A program made the translations under genes and the position numbers. Below are positions 54,230-64,000 of a DNA stretch of 64,000 nt, in pieces; positions within the stretch are counted from its first letter, which is position 1, and every line of letters starts with the position of its first letter. The notes under the pieces are model-generated. The model did not search any database, had not been told where the DNA came from, and was given only the letters and a program-made list of their open reading frames with translations. The DNA is from Perca fluviatilis (taxonomy: Eukaryota; Chordata; Actinopteri; Perciformes; Percidae): the NCBI RefSeq assembly GCF_010015445.1, contig NC_053122.1, positions 35,787,513 to 35,851,512 on the forward strand, read 5' to 3'.

Positions 54230-56111
54230 CTAGGGAGAATAGGGTGATTCAAGTTTAAAGTGATTCACGGAACATAAGTGAAAGTAGAAAAAGAAAAAAT
54301 CCCCCTTCTGCCCGATGACTGCAGCCTCCTCTGGGTCCTTGTATATTCTGTGAATGACCATGTCCTCCTCTGCAAAAACAACAAAGTCACACCAGTCCAT
54401 ACCTGTCAGAAGGAGTTGCCCTTGGATCTGCCAGTAGTAGCTGTGTTGCTTTTTTAGCTTCATAGAGTCATTGTGGAGCTTCAGGTATTTGCAGTAAACA
54501 TAACTCTTGAAAAAAACAACCCCATTGGGAGAAGATCCTAACCAGGGGGCCATCAGGGTGTATGACGAAGCCACAAGGCCAGTAGCTGTTGTTCTTCACT
54601 TTACAGTACTCTTGAATGGCCTGTGGCTCCAATGCCAGACCTCTTTTCATGACCAATGTTTGGGCCACACCCCCTGAACAGTCTTTCAGCGAGATGTACT
54701 GCTGATGTCTGACCACGAACATGACAAACCTCCCTAAAGTGAGAAGATGTTAATCTCATCTTTCTGACCCGATGCCACTCCACAGACATAGTCTGGTCCC
54801 TCGTTGCCACTTCTATTCCCCTTGTCATTTCCAAGTTGGTCTGTAGAGATTGCAGATGCAGTTGCTGGTGGAGACTGCACACAAACTGGCAACAAGTGGG
54901 CTCCAATCTGTAGCCATCCGAGGGCAGAGGTGGGGGTGGAGGAGCTCCAGTGTGGAGTAACATGATGCGGCTGAGTGGCACTGGCTGCTGGTAAGAGATC
55001 GGGCTTCCCTCCTGAACTTTGCCCAAAGCTGACTCGACCAGCGGGACATCAGCACTGATGGACATGGTGGTAATAAGGGGTGCTATGTCAGGTGAAAAGC
55101 CTTCATATGCTTCTGTCACTTTTAAAACATCAGGATCATGCACATCCCCCCCCTGCATCGCCGTGTAGAGAGTGCTCCTATGTAGAATTTCACATCACAA
55201 TTCAAATTAGTAAATGTGTACCTATACATATCTGTGTGACAGACACATTTTCATGATTATTTTTTAAAGGTTCCATGACATGGTGCTCTTTGGATGCTTT
55301 TATATAGACCTTAGTGGTCCCCTAATACTGTATCTGAAGTCTCTTTCCCGAAATTCAGCTTTGGTACAGAACTACAGCCACTAGAGCCAGTCCTACAATG
55401 AGCTTTACTTAGTATGTGCCATTTCTGTGTCTGAAGCTATTGAGGAGGAGAGTGGGAGTGGCAAGGTGGATGGTGGGGGTGTGGCCTTGACCAACTGCCA
55501 CTTTTCTCGTTTGAAAGCCATGATGTCTCTCTCTCATGGGTGGGCCAAATTCTCTGGGCAGGCAAAGCAGAGAAAGGGGAGGTAACCTTACTTGTCATGA
55601 CCTCATAACAAGCAGATTCCAAAACGGCTCATCTGAGCTTTCATTTTCTCAAAGGCAGAGCAGGATACCCAGGGCTCGGTTTACACCTATCACCATTTCT
55701 AGCCACTGGGGGACCATAGGCAGGCTTGGGGAACTCATATTAATGTTAAAAAACCTCATAAAATGAAATTTTCATGCCATGGGACCTTTAAATTAACAAG
55801 ACCTACCTCACACCACTGGCAACTGTCCTTTGTTTGGGCTTGGCAGACAGCACAACCATTTCAATCAATGATAAAAGCAGGCTACTGATAATAATAATGA
55901 TGCTCTGAAAATTACCATAGTCCTTGGCTTGTGCCAGCGTTGCGCTGTCTCGGTGCAGCTAAGGACTGGGGGTACAGCAAGGAGGTGGAGGTGAGAGTAG
56001 GTCGCCGTCTGAAAAAGGAGAGCAACGGTATGGTTGGAAAGTGCCTTGTCAGCAGCACACGAGCACACCGTCTCATACAGCTGCACTGGGGAGGAGTCTT
56101 TGAGGACAATC
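54230..56111 (-). pseudogene. YqaJ-domain nuclease gene of a DNA transposon
   Basis: Minus-strand exon-like blocks. 56111-55923: PVQLYETVCSCAADKALSNH, VALLFQTATYSHLHLLAVPP then CTETAQRWHKPRT. About 55860-55806: MVVLSAKPKQRTVASGVR with a GTAGGT donor. About 55187-54230: VHDPDVLKVTEAYEGFSPDI, SVEWHRVRKMRLTSSHFREV, then with two frame changes LALEPQAIQEYCKVKNN, PWLGSSPNGVVFF, YYWQIQGQLLLTGMDWCDFV and VFAEEDMVIHRIYKDPEE. The order WxxxRxxRLTSS..., E, GxSPDG, QxQGQL is the YqaJ lambda-exonuclease-like fold. It cleaves DNA ends in phages; its job in these transposons is unproven. The intron between the second and third block carries a TTAA MITE. SPNG replaces the usual SPDG, so the catalytic Asp is lost. 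Confidence 0.78.
55268..55787. mobile_element. TTAA-type MITE, copy 2
   Basis: Ends AGGTTCCATGACATGG and CATGCCATGGGACCT, flanked by TTAA at 55264-55267 and 55788-55791. Closely similar to the copy at 3755-4356. It sits in an intron of the YqaJ gene. Confidence 0.85.
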
Positions 56112-57036
56112 TAGGAAGAAAACAGAGAAAAAGTTAATCCTAGCCAGTGCAGCATAATGTGATGTGAACTAACTCCTACTCTCACGTGGTGAGGTCGCTA
56201 CCTTTTTCTTCAGGGACCTGTGGCACATAGCTCGCACACTGACTCTCCCGGTGCCTGACCCTTTGTTTGACACTGAGTTAGGGATAACATCACATTGATT
56301 ATCATTTCAGTGACACATCAAGATCGTTTAGGAATAATCACATGGTACAATCACTCAAAAGTGATATGGCAAGATTTGCTCCAACATGGTGCTAACAACA
56401 TGGTGTTAAAGTATAGCCACTTACAGCTACGCACGTCACAGGCAAAATGGCTTTTTAATGCGGACGAGAGGTAGAGTTTTTTTTTTTTTTTTAACAGAAT
56501 AGCCCCATTTACATGACACCTTTTCACTTTCAACCCAATCATGATGGCGTCTGATCAAACATCCATTTCTTAACCCGAGTGATAGAGGTAGTGTGTGTAT
56601 GTACACATCTATTTGATACGCTATTCCAATCAAGTGGGAAATTAGTTACGTTAGGATCTTGTGAACGGATTGACTTTTAATGACCCTTTTCACCATCTAA
56701 CTTCCGCATTTCCGCGTAGCAGTTTAACTTCACTTCCGTTTTACCCCCGTAACGGGAGACTTCTCACTGAAATACAACCATTGACCACTAACTAGCTAGC
56801 TAGCTACTTGAAGAAATTCCAAAAGGTACATTTAAGTTAAATTAGTAAAGTTGAGAGTAATAATGTTAACGTATATGCAATGGTTTGTAACTTGCTAACG
56901 TTATTGTTAATTCACAATTGTAAACTGCATTAGGAAACTAAAACTGGGCTAACGTTAGCTAGCAACAACTTTAGCACCAGGTACCGATAATGTTACATTG
57001 CTGCCTGTACTGTAACAAGTTTATTTAACACTTTGT
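56112..57036. other. Upstream of the YqaJ gene
   Basis: A possible further minus-strand exon lies at about 56195-56280 but gives no recognisable motif. 56770-56960 has gctagctagct words. Nothing else supported. Confidence 0.4.
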
Positions 57037-57900
57037 CAGACATGTATAAAGTACTACAGACCCATACATACAAATGCTCTATCAAAAAAGTGACTTGAAT
57101 AGAAGTTGAAATGCTCTTTAAGCACCACACTTAAGAAGTACTAAAGTATTCAACATTTTTTGTACTTAAGTATTGCAAGTAGTATTTTTTAAAATGTACT
57201 ACTCAAGTACTGAAAGTAAAAGTACAAGTATTGTGTTATGTAGTAATTAAAGAAAGCAGTCAAAAGTTTGAATATCATATCGTTTACATTATGTCAAATG
57301 TTTAGCCAAGGCTGTAGCCAAAGGAATTAACATTAAATATATAATATTAAAAATAACAAATATTAACAAATACTGAAATAAAATGGACAATTATTACACT
57401 GTGCAAGTAAAACGAACGTCCTCTCCAGCACAGTAACGATTAAAGCCCAAAAAAACGTATCACATAGGCTGCTAGCTAGTAACATGTGTGATGAACAGTG
57501 GAACGTTAGCAAGCTAGCAACATACAGATAATAGCAGCTGCACATCACAGGGTCAAACGGTTAACATTCAGTACTACTCACTGCAGACTGAAACAACTCA
57601 GGAATAGCTTAACAATAGCTAAATAAAAAGGAGTACAAACTTACATCGTCTCTGACTTCTGAAAAGGCACACACTGTAACCTACACAGTCTCCGCAGCAT
57701 GAGGAATTCACAACAGTAACAAGTAACGATGCAGCACATTAAAAAAAAAAAAAAATATCTATCAGAGTAAGAGTAAAACTCATCGAAAATATGTACAAGT
57801 AAAAGTGGAATGAAATAATACTCCAGTGGAGTACAGACACAGCGTTTTAATACTTAAGTACAGCTGTGAAGTAGTTCTACTTCGTTACTATACATCTCTG
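57037..57900. mobile_element. hAT MITE (CAGASATGTATA ends)
   Basis: Left end CAGACATGTATAAAGTAC and right end, inverted, CAGAGATGTATAGTAACG. Flanks cactttgt and tgctttgt share ctttgt. Both arms repeat gtacttaagtatt-like words. Non-coding. Confidence 0.7.
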
Positions 57901-58037
57901 TGCTTTGTTAGGCAGTCACTGTATTCATGAATGTATAGTAACTCACCTAGTTCAATACTGCTGTGCTGAATGCTAATTTAGCGGTTTCTTTTCTCCTGGT
58001 GTCTGTATCACAACAGTATCCCATCCAACACCGAAGC

Positions 58038-58322
58038 ATGGCCCAATCTTGGAGAAGATGCTATTGCAGTGTACCATTTTGTTCAAACAACAAACAGAAA
58101 TTCCCGTATCTGAGTTTTCACGATTTCCCTGTTGATGGAGAAATACGTGCCTGTTAGGTGAGGGCAATCAGGGGAGATTAGGGACCAAGTTTTAGGATTC
58201 TTCGAGGGAGCACCTTTGTGGGCAGTCAGCACTTTCCCCCTGAAGATAGATCCACGTCGGCCAGTGGACGGATCCGTATTAAAAAGGGATCAGTGCCGTC
58301 TAGATTCCACTGGAATGATTGG
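58038..58322 (+). pseudogene. THAP zinc-finger exon of a DNA transposon
   Basis: ATG at 58038: MAQSWRRCYCSVPFCSNNKQ then LSFHDFPVDGEIRAC and a stop. After a frame change come AIRGD, GPSFRILRGSTFVGSQHFPP and SGRIRIKKGSVPSRFHWNDW, then a GTAAGG donor. A THAP finger needs C-x2-4-C...C-x2-H; here the first two Cys are present, but the third is Gly (FVGSQHF), so zinc binding is lost. In ISL2EU-like elements this is the first exon of the transposase. It is divergent from the YqaJ gene, which fits one parental element. Confidence 0.75.
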
Positions 58323-59958
58323 GGTAAGGGTAGGTGAACAGCGTTAAACTAAATACAAATCCAATAATATATTACTTGTACAACGTGTTTAATAATTTAA
58401 TCCCGATGCAATATAGCAGTTTCATTTTGTCATTGTGGGCACTGAAAAATAATTGCCAAAATGTATTATGACAAGTGTAGGATAATGAGGTGTTAAGATG
58501 AAAGGTGAACGTTGTTTAACACATTCTTCTTAAGAGCGCTCCCAATACTTAACAGAGACAGAACCTTTTACTTCAAGCAACCTTTGGACAAAAATGCAAA
58601 CACAATGAAGTGAGATTCCTTATTCTCTTCATTGTCAATGAGGTAGGCAAAACTGTGTTTTGGATTATTTTTGGTAGTCTGTTTTCTGTTTTGCATTTTG
58701 CTCAGTTTCCTGTTTTATTTTGATAGTATGGTTTTCGGTTTTGTCTTGTCTGGTTTTACTTCCTGTCTTGTGTTTTCCCGCCTTTTTTGATTGTTCTGCC
58801 CAGCCCTAATGTGTTTCACCTGTTTCCCTCTCCTCTCCTTGTGTCAGCTGTCTCTCGTTACCTCATTACCCTCTGTATTTAGTCTCTGTCTTTCCCTTGT
58901 CTGTTGTCAGGTCTTTGTATTACGTTTTGTGCGTCTGTGTGTCTTGTCTCGCAGTTCTTTGTTCCTGTTTTGTAATTTTTTCCTTATTCTGAATTTATCT
59001 GCCTGCTGCTTGCAGGATACCTTTTGTTTGGATTTTATTTTGCTCATTTATTCCTCAAACATCTACATTCCTCATCTCTCTCTGCATTTGGGTCCTACAT
59101 TTCCTGTAGCTCGTGACAAAAACTGCAAAAAATAGATTATGCAATAAAAAAAAAAAAAAAAGCAAACTCGAAAGGCCCACGGATAACAATAATGCCCCAT
59201 GAACAAATTCCATTGAAAAGCGTAACACATGGACCTAATTCTGCAAAGATAAGCCCCATGACACATAAGGCAATGAAAAGCCTGATAACTGGGCAAAGAC
59301 AAAAAAAAACAATCACATTCAATAACAAATGTAGTGTCTGTGTATTTTAACAGACTTGTCTTAATGAGACACAGCACTCAAGAATCCATAGCAATGCATG
59401 AGGTTAGTTTGTAACGCCAGTAGCCACATAACCTGCCCTTTCCTGTATGCCTCCCCATTTACTTGAATAGGAAAATAGCTGCCCAGTTGAAGCACTTGCA
59501 TACAAGGACTTTGAATTGTTTTTATCTGCTAAAAAAATAAATAAGTCCTATAAGACAAATGGGCAGAGAAAAGCCCCCCTTACTCAAAAGAGCAAAAAAA
59601 AAAAAAGTCATATTTGCCTACATGAAAGTGCTAACAGGAAAGTCCCATACATGGGCAGAGAAAAGCCTTACAAAAAGAGTAAAGCATACAAATGCAAAGA
59701 AAATCACAAACTGCATGCAGCACAATAAAAATTTAGGTGTACTGGGGGTCTCCCAGCACAACCCCAGTGGGACCACAACATGCATGCTGAGAACTCAATC
59801 TAAAGAGAAGCATGACCATTGATTAGTAATGGGCCTATACATTTGAATGCATAAAGGAACAGTTCATTCTTAAGTTTTTAACAGATTATATTCAACATTA
59901 TTTTCACATAAGCTACATTTAAGAGGACACATACACACCTTAAGAGGAGGACACGCAC
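58323..59958. other. Intergenic; pyrimidine-rich block
   Basis: 58640-59112 is a T/C-rich block (ttgtcttgtctggttttacttcctgtcttgtg, ending tcgtgaca) that resembles the LTR or untranslated end of a fish retroelement, but no second copy or coding part is present. 59140-59160 is an A run. No gene. Confidence 0.4.
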
Positions 59959-60791
59959 CTGATTCTGTCACCAGCGTGCAGGCAATCTCCCTCCTCAAAT
60001 GTGTGATTGCTGCCTGATCTGTGGCGACATTCAGCACTTCACCTCTCAGGAGAAGCTGTGCAAACTACACATGGCAAAGTGCTATCAGTAGAATCCATCC
60101 ATTAGATGTATTTAAAAAAAATTAAAAAATAAAAAGTCAGAGTCACTCATACCTTGCAGACAAATGCCCCACATGATGTAGCATCTGGCTGCCGGGGATG
60201 GTCAACTGCGCTACAGGCCCATCTCGAAATGGGCAATTGTCTATGCCTCATGAAAGATCTGTGGAATAGAAAAGAATTGTTGCTATTTGGAACCAAAAAT
60301 GGTCTATGACATTACTATTAACCTCCAACTCACCTTTTGACATCCTGGCATTTTTTAATGCTATCAGGGGTTTCAACCAATGGATCCAGGTGAAGGGCCC
60401 GTGTTTCCTTAGGATAAAGGACCTTCACTGTAGTGAAAAGGACAGATCAACAAATCATACTTAAGTAACCAGTTCCAGACTCTTACACATAGCTCTCTTA
60501 ACGCAATGGCAGTGTATAGGTATGCTCACCACAAGTGTCCAGTGGTGTCGGTCACAGACAGGTCCAATGAGGACATCATAGGCCATGGGGTTGAGCTGAA
60601 AAGATGAGCATACACACATGAGCAATTGCAATCACCCATTTATTCTAACGAATTTTTGACAATGACCTTGTTTAGTCCCCTGTATGAGCCTTGGCATAAG
60701 CAGTCATCTGGAATGAGTCCACATAAAACACTCACTTCTCCAGTTGCCCTCTCAATTTCTCCAAAGTGCAATGGATAAAAGCATTAATCAC
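59959..60791 (-). pseudogene. Ulp1/SENP-like cysteine protease domain (exon blocks)
   Basis: Blocks with GT/AG borders. 60791-60736 INAFIHCTLEKLRGQLE. 60595-60530 LNPMAYDVLIGPVCDRHHWT LV, where the His of HHW is the catalytic His. 60427-60334 KVLYPKETRALHLDPLVETP, with the catalytic Asp in LDPL. 60258-60153 AVDHPRQPDATSCGAFVCK, with the oxyanion Gln and nucleophile Cys in QPDATSCG. 60064-59959 FAQLLLRGEVLNVATDQAAI. An upstream block at about 60930-60850 reads LSKVGPYKIFSRDLKNLAPG. Order and spacing fit a C48 peptidase, which cuts SUMO-like conjugates. All four active-site residues are retained, although the phase between the HHW and LDPL blocks does not match by one base or two. It follows the integrase on the same strand, so it is probably part of the same element's protein. 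Confidence 0.72.
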
Positions 60792-63012
60792 CTTAAAGAC
60801 CATGTGTGGAATTATATTTTGGCATCGGCAATACGTAAGCATTCAAGGAGATTTGACGCATGCATTTACCTCACTTTCAACCTCTTTTTCCTGGGGCCAG
60901 ATTTTTCAGATCCCTGGAAAATATCTTATATGGCCCCACCTTGCTCAACAGCACACCTTGCCGTTTCCCGGACCAGATCGCATCTATCGCTGACATTTAG
61001 AAGGGGTTATGCATTTGGCATGGAGAGTTAACACAAATTAGAATACAACTAATACTAACATTCCTCTGGGGAGACACTGAGGGTTGAGAGGAACTGAGGA
61101 ACGGCAGATGGGGGGGGGGTCATGGGGATGGGGTCAGGCTGAGGACTGGCAGACGAGAGGGACAGAGGACTAGTGGGTGGAGGGATGGGGTCAAGCTGAG
61201 GACTGACCGAGAGGGACTGAGGACCGGCAGACGGGAGGGACTGAGGACTGGCGGATGGGGGGGGGGGGATGGGCTCAGGCTGAGGACTGGAGACCCACTT
61301 GCAGGGGATCCGTGGCTGGGGCTCAACAAATTTTTTCAGATGGTCCAGATCGATCCTTTTTATTGCCTCCCCATTGGCGGCCAGCAGGTCAACACTTTTG
61401 TCCTCAATGCTCCCTCTCCATCTTCCCTCCCTTCCGCTGCTCTTCTCTGATGTTTTTGCGGAGGACTTTGTCCCCAACCTCAAAATGGTCATCCATGCCC
61501 AGAGACCATTTCCTTTTCCTCAGTCTATCTTGGGCAGCCTTCGTGTTTTTCCTCACCTCGGGATACACCTCCCTTTGAACAGCTGAAATATGAGGACATG
61601 GTTTCTCCTCAGCTGCTACTGCCTCCACTTTGTCGTGGCTTATCTGCAAAAGTATGAGAAAAACGGTGTGAAAAACAAACTGGTTACTGCAGTTGCCAAA
61701 GCTATTCCAAGTACTAGAAAAACAATGGTCCTACATGCCACTTGTCCGGTATCTCAGGAGGATAGCGGGCCTCCCTCCCGTAGAGCAAATAAAATGGAGA
61801 GCGTTTTGTTGTGCGCTGCATTTTTGTGCGGAGACCAAACACAGTTGGCTTGATGTATAGGTCCCAATTGTTTGGATGGTCCTTGACCATTTTCCTCAAG
61901 GCTCTGAAATGCAAAACAATTAGAAAATGCATACACATTATGACATGATATCAAATTAAATAAGTTCATATTCACCCTTGAATGGTTCCACTCACCTTCT
62001 CCACCAAGCCATTGGTTTGTGGATGGTACGGTGAACACAGACTCAGTTTAATGTCAAGCTGCTCACACAAGCTGAAGTTGATCTATAAACATTGAATGAG
62101 AACAAGCAGTGGGTCTTCTGGAAAAATTTTGTGTTGGCCAAAATACAGTTATGCACAATGTTCACAACTTACTTTATTCACAAACTCTTTCCCTCCATCT
62201 GTGAGGATCCCTTTGGGTGCACCATGGCAGTAAAAGAAATCAATGATGAACTCTGCCACCAGCTCAGCCTTTTTGGCCTGAATGGGGTACACTTCAACCC
62301 ATTTCGTCATGTAACCAATCATTACACAGATGTAGGTGTGTCCCCTGGGTGTTACTGCCAGCTTTCCCACAGGGTCCATACCCACAAGTTCAAAGGGTTC
62401 GGAAACCTGAAATGTAAAGCACAGCAGATCATTAACGTTTTATTTAATGGAAAATTGCTTAGGCCAATTGAAGGGGATGCAAGCATTTACCTCTATGGGA
62501 TTACACTGGGTTTTATCCTTAATGGTATAGGCCCTCTTCATCTGACAATCCTCACACTGGGCAATGTAACAAAGAAATTAAGTCAGCAGTCACAAAGGCA
62601 GGTTACATAATCCATAACATTCACAGACATCTGGACCAATTACACTTACCCATTTGGAAAGTTCCTCTTTAATGCCAGGCTACCAAAATCTCTGCAGGAT
62701 TGCATGTAAAGTGCGGTCCACCCCACAGTGTGCCCCATGAGGACTGGCATGAAAATGAACAAATAGCCTGTTTGCCTCTTCTGGGCTGGAAACCACTTTG
62801 GCATAATGATGCTGCTGCTCATCTTGTTTCCTCCTACAAAAGTAATAGAGTTCCCCATCTAGGGGGTGTATTGCATTAACATTGGAAACCGCATTTGAAA
62901 CATTGACGTAATGAAATACAGTGCCGTTTGCCTTACCTCTTACTTCGTAGCTCTCTGCTCTCTGCTTCAGAACGCATCGCTGTTCCTTGGTAAAACCAGG
63001 GGGGGTATACAT
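59959..63012 (-). pseudogene. Ginger/KRBA2-like gene: H2C2 finger, DDE integrase, Ulp1-type protease
   Basis: A multi-exon minus-strand gene. Exon 63012-62650 begins near MYTPPGFTKEQRCVLKQRAE and has the zinc-finger His pair in FHASPHGAHCGVDRTLHA. Exon 62556-62491 has CEDCQMKRAYTIKDKTQCNP. Exon 62406-62173 is the integrase core VGMDPVGKLAVTPRG, then TDGGKEFVNK. Exon 62082-61996 has SPYHPQTNGLVEK. Thus D, D and E of the DDE triad are present. Then ALRKMVKDHPNNWD to YLLYGREARYPPEIPDKW (about 61910-61730) and VGDKVLRKNIREEQRKGGK (61643-61404), a frameshift, and a Pro-rich tail to 61055. Blocks further on (60791-59959) encode a Ulp1-like protease. Ginger elements are cut-and-paste transposons with a Gypsy-related integrase. 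A stop in the zinc finger (RFW stop PGIKEEL) and frame offsets show this copy is broken. KRBA2-like gene models in fish look like this. Confidence 0.75.
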
Positions 63013-63270
63013 CCTTCAGCTTCAAGTTCAAGATTTCTTCAGCTTTTCGGGGGTCCTACAACCTACAACTTCTATGAATTTCTCTCAACAACCTTTTGTC
63101 TCCCACTATCGCCACACATCTTTGTGGTTTCTGGCCCCTTTTAAACTTGCTGTCCTGTGCTGTCCATAATCTATTAATTAGTTTCAGAAGTGTGTCCGAT
63201 CACCACATGCAGGTGTGCACAAGTGGCAATAGACGGAGCATCTGGACCACCTGGACCACCTTGCATAATG
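63013..63270. other. 5' flank of the integrase gene
   Basis: The reading EEILNLKLKDVYPP just upstream of 63012 on the minus strand continues the protein in another frame, across a run of C at 62999-63005, so the true N-terminus is further upstream. No exon found beyond. Confidence 0.4.
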
Positions 63271-63485
63271 GACCTTTTTCACAGCAGACATTTTGACTTG
63301 TCATAGTAGGTTGATAACCTTAACAATGGCCCAATTCCATCAAGTGTCCCAGTAAGCTATTTCAGTGAGTAAGCATGCACAATACCAGGACCTCTCCTAA
63401 GTGGAATGCAGCCATCATTAATGGTTTTGAATACACCTGAGCTTTTCCTACTATGACATGTCAACATGTCCGCCGTGAAAAAGGT
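63271..63485. mobile_element. MITE with about 40-bp inverted repeats
   Basis: GACCTTTTTCACAGCAGACATTTTGACTTGTCATAGTAGG pairs with the far end ...ctactatgacatgtcaacatgtccgccgtgaaaaaggtc (key words gacctttttcac, gtcatagtagg). Target duplication unclear (possibly TA or TAT). Non-coding. Confidence 0.82.
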
Positions 63486-63967
63486 CTATCGAGGACTTAA
63501 CTATATTATATAGTCATATTGTAGGGTGTTCATTTCTTTCTCTCAAATATAAGCCTATTGTAGGATACTTGTAGGGTACAGATTTGATCATTGGCAAATT
63601 ATCAAATATGTTTTATCAATATTAATAAAGTTATGAATATGGTTATTAATAACTTTATCAAATCAACAAACAATCAAAACGGCACCACCCTGCAAGTCAG
63701 GGACCAATAATCAAACTGTGGAACAGTCTCATTTCTGTGGAAATCCTTTAAAAGGAAGCAAAGGAAGGGGTGATTTCAAGCACGGACCCGTTCAACCAGC
63801 AATTATTACAATAAGTCCACAAATAATCACAAACAACTGCTATTTAAGTATAATAAGATTTATTAACGTCACAATTATCAGTAGCCAATCAGTAATCCTT
63901 CAATAATAAACTTTTATACCCTTTTACAATATCACAACCAAAAACAAAGCAAAACGTGTCATGGACA
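63486..63967. other. Intergenic
   Basis: AT-rich, with a short inverted word aataaagttatgaatatgg/ttattaataactttat at 63623-63660. Nothing else recognised. Confidence 0.45.
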
Positions 63968-63968
63968 C

Positions 63969-64000
<32 letters not shown>
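63968..64000. repeat. GA microsatellite at window edge
   Basis: gagagaga run reaching the last base; its full length is not seen. Confidence 0.95.

Noticed and set aside
58791..59135. Cys/Leu-rich 114-codon frame
   Set aside because: It is a translation of a pyrimidine-rich repeat block with no start context, splice signals or homology.
59959..63012. An endogenous retrovirus or LTR retrotransposon, because of the integrase
   Set aside because: No reverse transcriptase, protease-RT polyprotein or paired LTRs were seen, and the gene is split by introns, which fits a DNA transposon of the Ginger kind.

Overview
This is a stretch of nuclear DNA from a ray-finned fish, most likely a percomorph teleost. 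I judge this from two intron-split vertebrate genes, AT-rich introns with canonical GT/AG borders, long GT/CA and TA microsatellites, a tRNA-derived SINE of a type I know from percomorphs, and a very dense mix of fish-type transposons (hAT, PIF/Harbinger, Tc1, pogo, TTAA-type MITEs, Crypton, L2, L1/Tx1 and I-type LINEs, and a Ginger-like integrase gene).

Host genes. Both are on the minus strand. A PLPPR5-like gene (phospholipid phosphatase-related, six-pass neuronal membrane protein family) has five recognisable coding exons at 21192-20971, 15370-15238, 11940-11690, 11611-11435 and 5920-5801. They join in phase into 301 codons; the extreme C-terminus was not found. A TYW3 gene (wybutosine synthesis on tRNA-Phe) is complete in six exons from 48305 to 39993. 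They join in phase into about 247 codons, close to the 259 residues of human TYW3.

Layout. 1-5.8 kb: repeats and MITEs. 5.8-21.2 kb: the PLPPR5-like gene. Its introns hold a hAT inside a hAT (both with perfect 8-bp target duplications), a dead Crypton recombinase, a Harbinger MITE, a SWIM/YqaJ nuclease fragment and an L2 fragment. 21.2-40 kb: intergenic transposon field with a hAT MITE, a pogo-type element carrying a Harbinger MITE, a two-gene Harbinger element whose transposase is split by another MITE, an L1/Tx1-type LINE, BED-finger hAT relics, a 44-bp minisatellite, a second Harbinger remnant and a SINE. 40-48.3 kb: TYW3; its 7-kb intron 3 carries a dead hAT, a Tc1 MITE and one Tc1 element inside another, plus a 143-bp perfect-arm palindrome. 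48.5-50.6 kb: an I-type LINE with RNase H, split by a hAT MITE. 51.2-58.3 kb: pieces of an ISL2EU-like system (DDE transposase, YqaJ nuclease gene, THAP exon) interrupted by an L2 LINE. 60-63 kb: a multi-exon minus-strand gene with an H2C2 zinc finger, a DDE integrase and a Ulp1-type cysteine protease region, resembling Ginger/KRBA2-like elements.

The host genes carry the normal cell functions. Almost everything else is mobile-element DNA in layers, and the target-site duplications let the order of several insertions be read directly. All reading was by eye, so family names rest on motif recognition and not on database searches.
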